Source: an uncultured Thiodictyon sp. (GTDB taxonomy: Bacteria > Pseudomonadota > Gammaproteobacteria > Chromatiales > Chromatiaceae). From it: a stretch of DNA of 38,691 nt. Positions 1 to 6,796 of this stretch are shown one piece after another. Position 1 is the stretch's first letter. Each line of letters begins with the position of its first letter. Position numbers and translations under genes: made by a program. Below the pieces are notes generated by a model. It searched no databases. It saw only the letters and a program-made list of their open reading frames with translations, and was not told the DNA's origin. Location: positions 1-38,691 of the forward strand of contig NZ_CAIKKU010000887.1 in assembly GCF_903828115.1 (NCBI RefSeq), written 5' to 3'.

Positions 1-36
1 TCCTACCCCCGTAGGAGCGGCCCCCAGGCCGCGACG
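1..36. repeat. REP/BIME-like palindromic element
   Basis: The first 16 bases form a perfect inverted repeat (tcctac, cccc, gtagga). It runs into gtaggagcggc, a short spacer and gccgcga, the imperfect palindrome typical of gammaproteobacterial REP sequences. The tcctac half looks like the end of a second, inverted copy cut by the window edge, so this may be a REP pair. A relative lies at 13671-13698. It is noncoding and lies upstream of the alcohol dehydrogenase gene. Confidence 0.6.
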
Positions 37-127
37 AAGGTGCCGCGCGGGGTAGGTGGAATCATGATCAAGACCGCCGACCGGGCTGCCGCATCGTCAA
101 CCTTACTATTCCAGGAGCGCCTTCGTC

Positions 128-1192
128 ATGACCCCTACGCTTGGATACGCCGCCCACAGTGCGGCCGCCCCGCTCGCTCCCTTTGACTTCGAGCGCCGCG
201 CGCCCGGCCCGCGCGACGTGCAGATCGAGATCCTCTATTGTGGTGTGTGCCATTCGGACCTGCATACCGTGCGCGACGAATGGCACAACAGCGTCTATCC
301 GGTGGTGCCGGGCCACGAGATTGTCGGCCGGGTCACCGCGGTGGGCGGCGAGGTCAAGGGTTTTAAGGTCGGCGATCTGGCCGGCGTCGGCTGCATGGTC
401 GATTCCTGCGGTACCTGCCCTGACTGCCGCGACGGCCTGGAGCAATATTGCCCGACCTTCACCCTGACCTATAACAGCCCGGACCCGCATACCGGAAAAA
501 TGACCTATGGCGGGTACTCCAACCACATCGTGGTGGACGAACACTTCGTGCTGCGGGTGTCGGACAAGCTGTACCTGCCGGGGGTCGCGCCGCTCTTGTG
601 CGCCGGTATCACCACCTGGTCGCCGTTGCGGCAGTGGAACGTGGGCAAGGGCCAGAAGGTCGGCGTGGTCGGCCTGGGCGGCCTGGGCCACATGGGGGTG
701 AAGTTCGCCCATGCCTTCGGCGCCCATGTGGTGCTGTTCACGACCTCGCCGGGCAAGGCGGCCGATGCCCGCCGGCTGGGTGCCGATGAGGTCGTGGTCT
801 CGAAAAACCCTGATGAAATGAAGCAGCACCTCACCAGTTTCGACTTTATTCTCAATACGGTGGCCGCGCCGCATAACCTGGACGCCTATCTCGAGCTGCT
901 CAAGCGCGACGGGACCATGTGTCTGGTCGGGGCACCCGAGAATCCGCATCCGTCGCCGACCGTCTTCAACCTGATCTTCAAGCGCCGCCGCCTGGCGGGC
1001 TCGCTGATCGGCGGCATCCGGGAGACCCAGGAGATGCTTGATTTCTGCGCCGAACACGGCATCGTCTCCGACATCGAGATGATCCCGATCCAGCAGATCG
1101 ACGAGGCCTATGAGCGGATGCTGCGCAGCGACGTAAAATACCGCTTCGTCATCGACATGGCGTCGCTGCGGCCGGAGCGCGTCGGCGGCTGA
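128..1192 (+). CDS. Zinc-dependent NAD(P)-linked alcohol dehydrogenase (YahK/CAD-like)
   Basis: The 354-residue protein is a medium-chain, zinc-dependent alcohol/aldehyde reductase, expected to be cytosolic and to interconvert alcohols and aldehydes with NAD(P)H. Catalytic zinc ligands are visible at Cys41 (GVCHSDLH), His63 (GHE) and Cys158. The structural zinc lobe has four cysteines at 94, 97, 100 and 108. The Rossmann signature GLGGLG is at 182-187. Length and motif order fit the cinnamyl-alcohol-dehydrogenase/YahK subgroup, which is usually NADPH-dependent with broad aldehyde specificity; the natural substrate cannot be read from sequence. The ATG at 128 has an aggag-type ribosome site about 10 bases upstream. 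The gene appears monocistronic, and an S24-like gene converges on it 37 bases downstream. Confidence 0.93.
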   Translation: MTPTLGYAAHSAAAPLAPFDFERRAPGPRDVQIEILYCGVCHSDLHTVRDEWHNSVYPVVPGHEIVGRVTAVGGEVKGFKVGDLAGVGCMVDSCGTCPDCRDGLEQYCPTFTLTYNSPDPHTGKMTYGGYSNHIVVDEHFVLRVSDKLYLPGVAPLLCAGITTWSPLRQWNVGKGQKVGVVGLGGLGHMGVKFAHAFGAHVVLFTTSPGKAADARRLGADEVVVSKNPDEMKQHLTSFDFILNTVAAPHNLDAYLELLKRDGTMCLVGAPENPHPSPTVFNLIFKRRRLAGSLIGGIRETQEMLDFCAEHGIVSDIEMIPIQQIDEAYERMLRSDVKYRFVIDMASLRPERVGG

Positions 1193-1229
1193 AAACCGCG
1201 GAAGCGGCTTGCCGCCGCTGTCGGCCTCG

Positions 1230-1559
1230 CTAAGGGTAGTGTTTGATCCGGCGCCGGATGTTGCGCTGGACGATGACGCCGAGGACGGCCCAGTCGCGCC
1301 CGGCAAGGCTGATTGGCGGATAATCCGGGTGTTCGGCGATCAGATAGTCGGCCCCCTGCGGGTCGCGCACATACTTGCGGAACCAGCGCACCCCCGCAAC
1401 CTGCGCGAACACATAGGACCCGGGGTCGCGCCGGTCGCCGGGGGCGACGATCACGATGCAGCCGTGTGGGAACTCGGGCGCCATCTCCTCGCCCAGGACC
1501 TGCAGGGCATAGGGTTCCCGGCGGCTGCAATCCGTGTCGGCCGGGGTATGATCTGTCAT
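1230..1559 (-). CDS. LexA-fold (S24-like) protein with altered catalytic site
   Basis: The 109-residue protein resembles the C-terminal peptidase domain of LexA/CI repressors (S24 clan) but has no DNA-binding N-terminal domain. The segment around the usual GDSM box reads LGEEMAPEFPHG, so the nucleophilic serine position holds glutamate. The lysine expected in the following strand is not in place either (VRWFRKY). Self-cleavage by the LexA Ser/Lys mechanism therefore looks impossible. The start is ATG with gagga 7 bases upstream. The gene is divergent from the ABC exporter and convergent with the alcohol dehydrogenase, so it is probably its own transcription unit. Its role is unknown; a non-proteolytic binding or regulatory function is an inference. 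Confidence 0.75.
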   Translation of the reverse strand: MTDHTPADTDCSRREPYALQVLGEEMAPEFPHGCIVIVAPGDRRDPGSYVFAQVAGVRWFRKYVRDPQGADYLIAEHPDYPPISLAGRDWAVLGVIVQRNIRRRIKHYP

Positions 1560-1669
1560 TATCCGTCCTCATCGAGCGATGACCTTACTTCACCGGGGCC
1601 GCGCACGACGGCGGTCCCCGCACCGCCGTGTAAATTGACACCCGCGCGGCCCAAACGCAACCAGACCCG

Positions 1670-3496
1670 ATGCAACCACGAATCATCAGTACCGAGCGCG
1701 TCCACGGTGACCGTCGCGACTGGGGCAACCTGCACGCCATGCTGCCCTATCTCTGGGAGTTTCGCGGGAGGGCGGTCGCGGCACTGGCCTGTCTGGTCTT
1801 GGCCCGCGTCGCCAACGTGGGCGTGCCCCTGGTGCTCAAGGGGATCGTGGACGCCTTCAGCGGGACCCGGGGCCAGACCCTGGTCCTGCCGCTGTCGCTG
1901 TTGCTCGCCTATGGGGCGCTCAAGCTCGGCAGTTCGCTTTTCAACGAACTGCGCGACGTGGTGTTCGCCCGGGTGCGCTACCGGGCCATGCGCCGGCTTT
2001 CGACCCGGGTGCTGGAACATCTACACACCCTGTCCCTGCGTTACCACCTGGAGCGGCGCACCGGGGCGGTGAGCCGGGACCTGGAGCGGGGCACCCGCTC
2101 GGTGTCCACCATCGTCAATTACATGGTTTTCAGCGTCCTGCCGGTGCTGGTCGAGTTCGCCCTGGTGGCGGTGGTCCTGCTGGGCCGCTACGCGCCGGTC
2201 TTCGCCCTCGTGACCTTCGGTACGGCCGCGGTCTATGTCGCCTTCACCTTCGCCATCACCGAGTGGCGCATGGACTACCGCCACGACATGAACCGCCTGG
2301 ACTCGCTCGGCAATGCCCAGGCCTTCGACAGCCTGATCAACTACGAGACGGTGAAGTATTTCGGCAACGAGCCCATGGAGCTCGCGCGCTACGACCGCAC
2401 CCTGGCCGCTTGGGAGGAGATGGCGGTCAAGAGCCAGACCTCCATGGCGGTCCTGAACTTCGGTCAGGGGGCCATTATCGCCCTGGGGGTGACACTCCTG
2501 ATGGTCTTCGCCGCCGACGCCGTGGTGGGCGGGACCATGACCGTCGGCGACCTGGTGATGGTCAATGCCTTGCTGCTCCAACTCTTCATCCCGCTCGGCT
2601 TCCTGGGCATCGTCTATCGCCAGATCAAGTACGCCCTGGCGGACATGGACCTGGTGTTCAAGCTCCTGGAGCGCCAACCCGAGATCGCGGACCGCCCGGG
2701 CGCGTGCGCGCTCCCGGCCGGTCGGGGCGGGATCTGCTTCGAGCATGTGGACTTCCATTACCAGCCGGAGCGCGCGATTCTCCGTGACCTGGACTTCCGC
2801 ATCGAGCCCGGTCAGACCCTGGCCGTGGTCGGCCACAGCGGGGCCGGCAAGTCGACGCTGGCGCGGCTCCTGTTCCGCTTCTATGACGTGACCGGCGGGC
2901 GTATCCTGATCGATGGCGCGGACCTGCGCGACCTGACCCAGGCCAGCCTGCGTGCCGCCATCGGCATCGTCCCCCAGGACACGGTCCTGTTCAACGAGAG
3001 CATCTACTACAACCTGTGCTACGGGCGCCCCACGGCGACGCGCCCGGAGATCGAACGGGCGGCGGAGATGGCCCATATCCGCACCTTTGTGGAGGGTCTG
3101 CCGGACGGTTGGGAGACGCTGGTGGGCGAGCGTGGACTCAAGCTCTCGGGCGGGGAGAAGCAGCGGGTGGCCATCGCCCGGGCGATCCTCAAGCGCCCGC
3201 GCATCCTGGTCTTCGACGAGGCGACCTCCTCGCTCGACAGCCACACCGAGCAGGCGATCCAGCAGACCCTGGCGGAGGTGGCGGAAAACCACACTACCCT
3301 GATCATTGCCCACCGCCTGTCCACGGTGGTGGAGGCACACCGGATCCTGGTGATGGAACAGGGGCGCATCCGCGAGCAGGGGACCCACCGGCAACTCCTG
3401 GCGACCGGCGGCCAGTACGCGGCCATGTGGGACCTGCAACAGCGTGAAGGTAGCGCCGCCACCTCGAAACCCGCCGCTAGTCAGATAGTTGTATGA
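1670..3496 (+). CDS. Atm1/HMT1-type ABC exporter (fused permease-ATPase)
   Basis: The 608-residue half-transporter has an N-terminal six-helix membrane domain (about 30-320) and a C-terminal ATPase. Walker A is GHSGAGKST with Lys394, the signature LSGGEKQR starts near 492, Walker B ends at Asp516-Glu517, and the H-loop His is 548. The membrane-domain segment YETVKYFGNE is characteristic of the Atm1 family of mitochondrial and bacterial exporters, which move glutathione-linked sulfur or metal species across the inner membrane. It should act as a homodimer. No good ribosome site precedes the ATG at 1670; Met at 1739 is an alternative start. The stop overlaps the start of the rhodanese gene (ATGA), so the two are translationally coupled and probably functionally linked. 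Confidence 0.92.
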   Translation: MQPRIISTERVHGDRRDWGNLHAMLPYLWEFRGRAVAALACLVLARVANVGVPLVLKGIVDAFSGTRGQTLVLPLSLLLAYGALKLGSSLFNELRDVVFARVRYRAMRRLSTRVLEHLHTLSLRYHLERRTGAVSRDLERGTRSVSTIVNYMVFSVLPVLVEFALVAVVLLGRYAPVFALVTFGTAAVYVAFTFAITEWRMDYRHDMNRLDSLGNAQAFDSLINYETVKYFGNEPMELARYDRTLAAWEEMAVKSQTSMAVLNFGQGAIIALGVTLLMVFAADAVVGGTMTVGDLVMVNALLLQLFIPLGFLGIVYRQIKYALADMDLVFKLLERQPEIADRPGACALPAGRGGICFEHVDFHYQPERAILRDLDFRIEPGQTLAVVGHSGAGKSTLARLLFRFYDVTGGRILIDGADLRDLTQASLRAAIGIVPQDTVLFNESIYYNLCYGRPTATRPEIERAAEMAHIRTFVEGLPDGWETLVGERGLKLSGGEKQRVAIARAILKRPRILVFDEATSSLDSHTEQAIQQTLAEVAENHTTLIIAHRLSTVVEAHRILVMEQGRIREQGTHRQLLATGGQYAAMWDLQQREGSAATSKPAASQIVV

Positions 3497-3975
3497 AAAA
3501 TTTTATCGAGCTTATACGGGGTTGCCTGCAGGATGTCAGAGAGATCATGCCCTGGGACCTGGCGGAGCGTCGGCAAGAAAACCCGGACCTGTTGATCGTG
3601 GATGTCCGCGAGCCGCACGAATTTGCGGCCATGCACATCGCGGGCTCACTCTCTGTCCCCCGCGGCATCCTGGAGTCCGCCTGCGAGTGGGAGTACGAGG
3701 AGACGGTTCCGGACCTGGTGCGGGCGCGGCAGCGGGAACTGGTGGTGGTGTGCCGCTCCGGCTATCGCAGCGTGTTGGCCGCCAATGCTCTGTTGATACT
3801 AGGCTTTTCCGACGTCGCCTCACTGCGGACCGGGTTGCGGGGCTGGAAGGACGACGAGCGGCCCTTGGTGGATGCCGTGGGCGCCGCGGTGGATCTCGAT
3901 GCGGCCGATCTGTACTTCAGTCCCCAACTCAGGGCGGACCAGATGCGCCCTAAGGACTGGCGCAGGGCGCCCTGA
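3493..3975 (+). CDS. Rhodanese-like sulfurtransferase
   Basis: This is a 160-residue single-domain rhodanese. The active-site loop CRSGYRS begins at Cys87, which would carry the persulfide. The preceding VDVREPHEF segment and the VVVCRSG strand are standard for the family. Residues beyond about 130 form a nonconserved tail. There is no signal peptide, so it should be cytosolic. The start codon overlaps the stop of the Atm1-type exporter by four bases, and this coupling suggests a shared role in persulfide or sulfane-sulfur handling; that is an inference from context. The donor and acceptor are unknown. Confidence 0.9.
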   Translation: MKNFIELIRGCLQDVREIMPWDLAERRQENPDLLIVDVREPHEFAAMHIAGSLSVPRGILESACEWEYEETVPDLVRARQRELVVVCRSGYRSVLAANALLILGFSDVASLRTGLRGWKDDERPLVDAVGAAVDLDAADLYFSPQLRADQMRPKDWRRAP

Positions 3976-4114
3976 AACGGCTGGTGCGCGCAAAGGGCGC
4001 AACGGCTCTGGAGCTTTTACCGGGAAATGTGCCAGAATTAGAACGCTGGTGTCCAGGTTGGTCTGTTGGGTCACCTCAGATCAGCACGTCGTGTGCACTG
4101 CCGGAGTCGGAAAC

Positions 4115-4834
4115 ATGAATGTCAAGATCGTTACTTGCCTACTTGGGGTTGCGGCTTTGAGTGCCGCGGCGCTTGCCGCGGCACAAACCGTCGGCGTCAC
4201 GAACGCCGCCTTCATCTCACCGTCGGTGGGGGCCTTGACCGAGCGGTTGGCCTCGACGGGTGCGCGCGCCACGGGGGCGGAGGAGCGGATTTCCGAGCTG
4301 TGTTCAGAGTCCACTGACACGGGCGACCTCACCGAGGCCCTGCTGCTCAGCGGATTTGACGTCTTCACCGTGGTGCGCGACACCATCCTCGCCTGTGGCA
4401 AGGACGGCAACGCGTCGGGTGTCGCCGCGCGTGTCGCCACGCGTGCCCTGTTGATCAAGGGCCCGACGGCAAGATACCTGATCGACGCGGGCGTGCTGGC
4501 AGCGGCCGCGGAGATCGAGCGGCGTCGCCGCGCCGCGCCGGTGGGCGGGGCCCCGGCTGCCGGGGCCACGACGGCAACCCAGGCGCAGCGCGACCTGGAG
4601 CGGGAGCGGCTGGAACGTATGATGCAGAAGGGACTCATCGATGACGAATATCGACGCTACATCGACGAGCGGCGCTCCCTGGCCGAGCGAAGCTTTCCGG
4701 AAGTTTCCCCCTACGCCGAGCCCGACGAGGCGATTTACGGGATACTCTACACCCAGGCCCTGATCGGCGGCGGCTACCTCGACCACACCCTGGACCAGCG
4801 CGCGGACCCCGGTGGTTTTGCCAGCCCCAACTGA
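4115..4834 (+). CDS. Secreted protein of unknown function heading the EPS assembly arm
   Basis: The 239-residue protein starts at ATG 4115 (ggag about 9 bases upstream). The same frame stays open further upstream, but that part lacks a signal sequence. Residues 1-24 are a clear signal peptide with an Ala-rich cleavage region (LAAAQT). The body is mostly helical in character, with two Cys that could pair. A low-complexity Ala/Gly/Thr linker near 150-165 is followed by a highly charged helix rich in Arg and Glu. I do not recognise the family. The gene lies 46 bases before the EpsL-like barrel gene and in the same direction, so it probably belongs to the EPS operon as a periplasmic or outer-membrane-associated factor. 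Confidence 0.75.
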   Translation: MNVKIVTCLLGVAALSAAALAAAQTVGVTNAAFISPSVGALTERLASTGARATGAEERISELCSESTDTGDLTEALLLSGFDVFTVVRDTILACGKDGNASGVAARVATRALLIKGPTARYLIDAGVLAAAAEIERRRRAAPVGGAPAAGATTATQAQRDLERERLERMMQKGLIDDEYRRYIDERRSLAERSFPEVSPYAEPDEAIYGILYTQALIGGGYLDHTLDQRADPGGFASPN

Positions 4835-4880
4835 GTGCCGTTTCGGCCCTGATCGCCAATACTGCGGAGAATCCCTTCTA

Positions 4881-6131
4881 ATGGTAAGGCTGCGCCCCTT
4901 CATGCTTGTCGTCGTCCTGGCGATCTGCGCGGTTCCGGGGACCACGCTCGGTCAGCCGGTCGGAACCGGGTTCGATCTTGGCGGGTTTCGGGCCTATCCG
5001 TGGCTCAATCTGCTCGCGGGTTACGAATCCAATTATTTTAAGACCAGCAACGATGTGCGCCTCGATAATGCGATTGCGGGCCTGGGCGGCGTCGGGCGGT
5101 TGTCTACCTGGGAAACGGTCGTGGAGCCGGGCATCCGCCTCACGGCCTTGAAGGGGGCGGATTCATACAGCCTGTCTTATTTCGCCCGCATCGGCATCGT
5201 CAGCGCGAGCCCGGCCGACAACTTCACGGATCAGCAGGCGCAGGCCAACGCCAATTGGGAGTTCGGGTTGCGGCATCGCGTCACCTTCAACTACCAGTAT
5301 TGGTACTGGCATGACCGCCGCGGCTCGGGCTCGCCGGTGGACTCCTCGCGCGCCAATTTTTTCTACCCGCATCCCGACCTCTGGGATTCAAACCGCGTCA
5401 CGCTCGGCTACAGTTATGGTGCCCCGGGGGCGCGCGGCCGTCTCGATCTGATGGCGGGTTACCGGACCCGTCATTACTTGAACAACAACCAGGAGGTGCG
5501 CGACAACGACCGGCCCGTCCTGGGGGCGACCCTGTACACGCGGGTCAGCCCCAAGGTGTCGTTGTTGTTTGACGCGGCCTGGGAAAAGGTGAATTACACG
5601 CGTCAAGCTCCGGGTGCGCTCACCCTTGATAGCGACCAGATGACCCTCTATACCGGCGTCACCTGGGACGCCACCGCAAAGACCAGCGGCACTGTGAAGG
5701 TCGGCTGGCTGGGCAAGAACTTCAGCGCGGGCCAGCGGGAGAATGTCAGCGATTTCGGTTGGTCGGCCCAGATCCAGTATCGCCCCCGCACCTATTCCAC
5801 GTTCAATCTGGTGACTGAACGCACCCCGGCCGAGACCAACACGGGCCTGGCCGACGCGATTGTGGTCAGCCTGGTCAATCTGGACTGGGTATACTACTGG
5901 CAGCCGCGCCTTTATACCCGGGTCGGGCTGCTCGGCACCAATGACAAATATATCGGCGAGGCGCGCACGGACCATCGTTACAATACCTCTGGGGGGGTCT
6001 TCTATCAGATGCGGCGGTGGCTGGAACTCGGGGTCAATTATACCTATGAGGCACGCACCTCCGACGTGCCCCTCGACGCGGCGGATTACACCGACAATGT
6101 GCTGCTGTTCTCGGTGCGCACCGCGTACTGA
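4881..6131 (+). CDS. EpsL-like outer-membrane beta-barrel protein of the EPS locus
   Basis: The 416-residue protein has an N-terminal signal peptide (MVRLRPFMLVVVLAICAVPG, cut near Leu-Gly-Gln). A long series of alternating aromatic/polar strands follows, for example FNYQYWYWHD and LGVNYTYEART, and the chain ends in an aromatic residue (final Tyr), as outer-membrane barrels do. The N-terminal region GFRAYPWLNLLAGYESNYF and the length fit the putative beta-barrel porin family (BBP2) and the EpsL proteins found in EPS operons. The expected role is passage or assembly of the polysaccharide at the outer membrane. ATG 4881 with cggaga upstream is preferred over the longer frame because it places the signal peptide first. 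It lies directly upstream of the Wza-like gene. Confidence 0.85.
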   Translation: MVRLRPFMLVVVLAICAVPGTTLGQPVGTGFDLGGFRAYPWLNLLAGYESNYFKTSNDVRLDNAIAGLGGVGRLSTWETVVEPGIRLTALKGADSYSLSYFARIGIVSASPADNFTDQQAQANANWEFGLRHRVTFNYQYWYWHDRRGSGSPVDSSRANFFYPHPDLWDSNRVTLGYSYGAPGARGRLDLMAGYRTRHYLNNNQEVRDNDRPVLGATLYTRVSPKVSLLFDAAWEKVNYTRQAPGALTLDSDQMTLYTGVTWDATAKTSGTVKVGWLGKNFSAGQRENVSDFGWSAQIQYRPRTYSTFNLVTERTPAETNTGLADAIVVSLVNLDWVYYWQPRLYTRVGLLGTNDKYIGEARTDHRYNTSGGVFYQMRRWLELGVNYTYEARTSDVPLDAADYTDNVLLFSVRTAY

Positions 6132-6211
6132 CCCCGTGTCCGGGAGCCTTGCCGCGGAGGCTGCCTTGAGTGCACTAAGGCGCTTACTCAACCCTCCACC
6201 TGGTCGATCCC

Positions 6212-6796
6212 ATGACTTTGCTTGCTGTCTTGCCGGTCCCCGTTCTTCGCTGTATGCCCCGCACCCGCTGGTCCCGGCTGCTGGTTGGCGCCTGCCTCAT
6301 CCTGCTCTTTTCCGGCTTGGCCACCGGTGGCGATGACCTGCAGAGCTATCGCTTGAGTGCCGGGGACAAGGTGAGGATCGCCGTCTTCGGCGAGGACGAC
6401 CTGACCGTGACCGGCCAGGTCAGCGCCCGGGGTACCATCTCTTACCCTTTGCTTGGGGAGTTGAAGGTCACGGGTCTCACCCCGGGGGAGTTGGAGCAGT
6501 TGGTCACCGGGCGGCTGCGCGGGCCCTATCTGGTCGACCCGCGGGTGAGTGTGAGCATCGAGGCCTATCGGGAGTTTTTCGTCATGGGACAGGTCAATCG
6601 CCCAGGGAGTTTCCCCTACCTGCCGGGGTTGACCGTGCGTAAGGCGATCTCGGTTGCCGGCGGCTATACCGAGCGCGCCTCGCGCAGTAAGGTCTTCGTG
6701 GTCTCGGAGGGGGCCGCCAAGCAAGAGCGTAAGGTGGGGCAGGATGACAGCATTGGGCCGGGCGACACGGTGATCGTCAAGGAAAGCTTCTTTTGA
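6212..6796 (+). CDS. Wza-like polysaccharide export protein (Poly_export/SLBB)
   Basis: This 194-residue exported protein has a hydrophobic leader followed by the polysaccharide-export domain, which starts at YRLSAGDKVRIAVFGE. One SLBB-type segment begins at FVMGQVNRPGSFPY. It is short compared with E. coli Wza (about 380 residues): it has a single SLBB repeat and no C-terminal amphipathic helix to span the outer membrane. Export may therefore depend on the EpsL-like barrel encoded just upstream. No convincing lipobox is present. Met at 6254 is an alternative start that gives a tidier signal peptide, and neither start has a strong ribosome site. The stop overlaps the TTG start of the Wzc-like gene. 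Confidence 0.92.
   Translation: MTLLAVLPVPVLRCMPRTRWSRLLVGACLILLFSGLATGGDDLQSYRLSAGDKVRIAVFGEDDLTVTGQVSARGTISYPLLGELKVTGLTPGELEQLVTGRLRGPYLVDPRVSVSIEAYREFFVMGQVNRPGSFPYLPGLTVRKAISVAGGYTERASRSKVFVVSEGAAKQERKVGQDDSIGPGDTVIVKESFF

Noticed and set aside
1203-1219. Small hairpin after the alcohol dehydrogenase gene
   Set aside because: A 6-bp stem without T-tract is too common in GC-rich DNA to call a terminator.
2021-3439. Long open frame (472 codons) on the minus strand
   Set aside because: It is antisense to the ABC exporter, whose Walker and signature motifs are intact; the antisense product is His/Gln/Gly-rich low-complexity sequence typical of GC-rich shadows.
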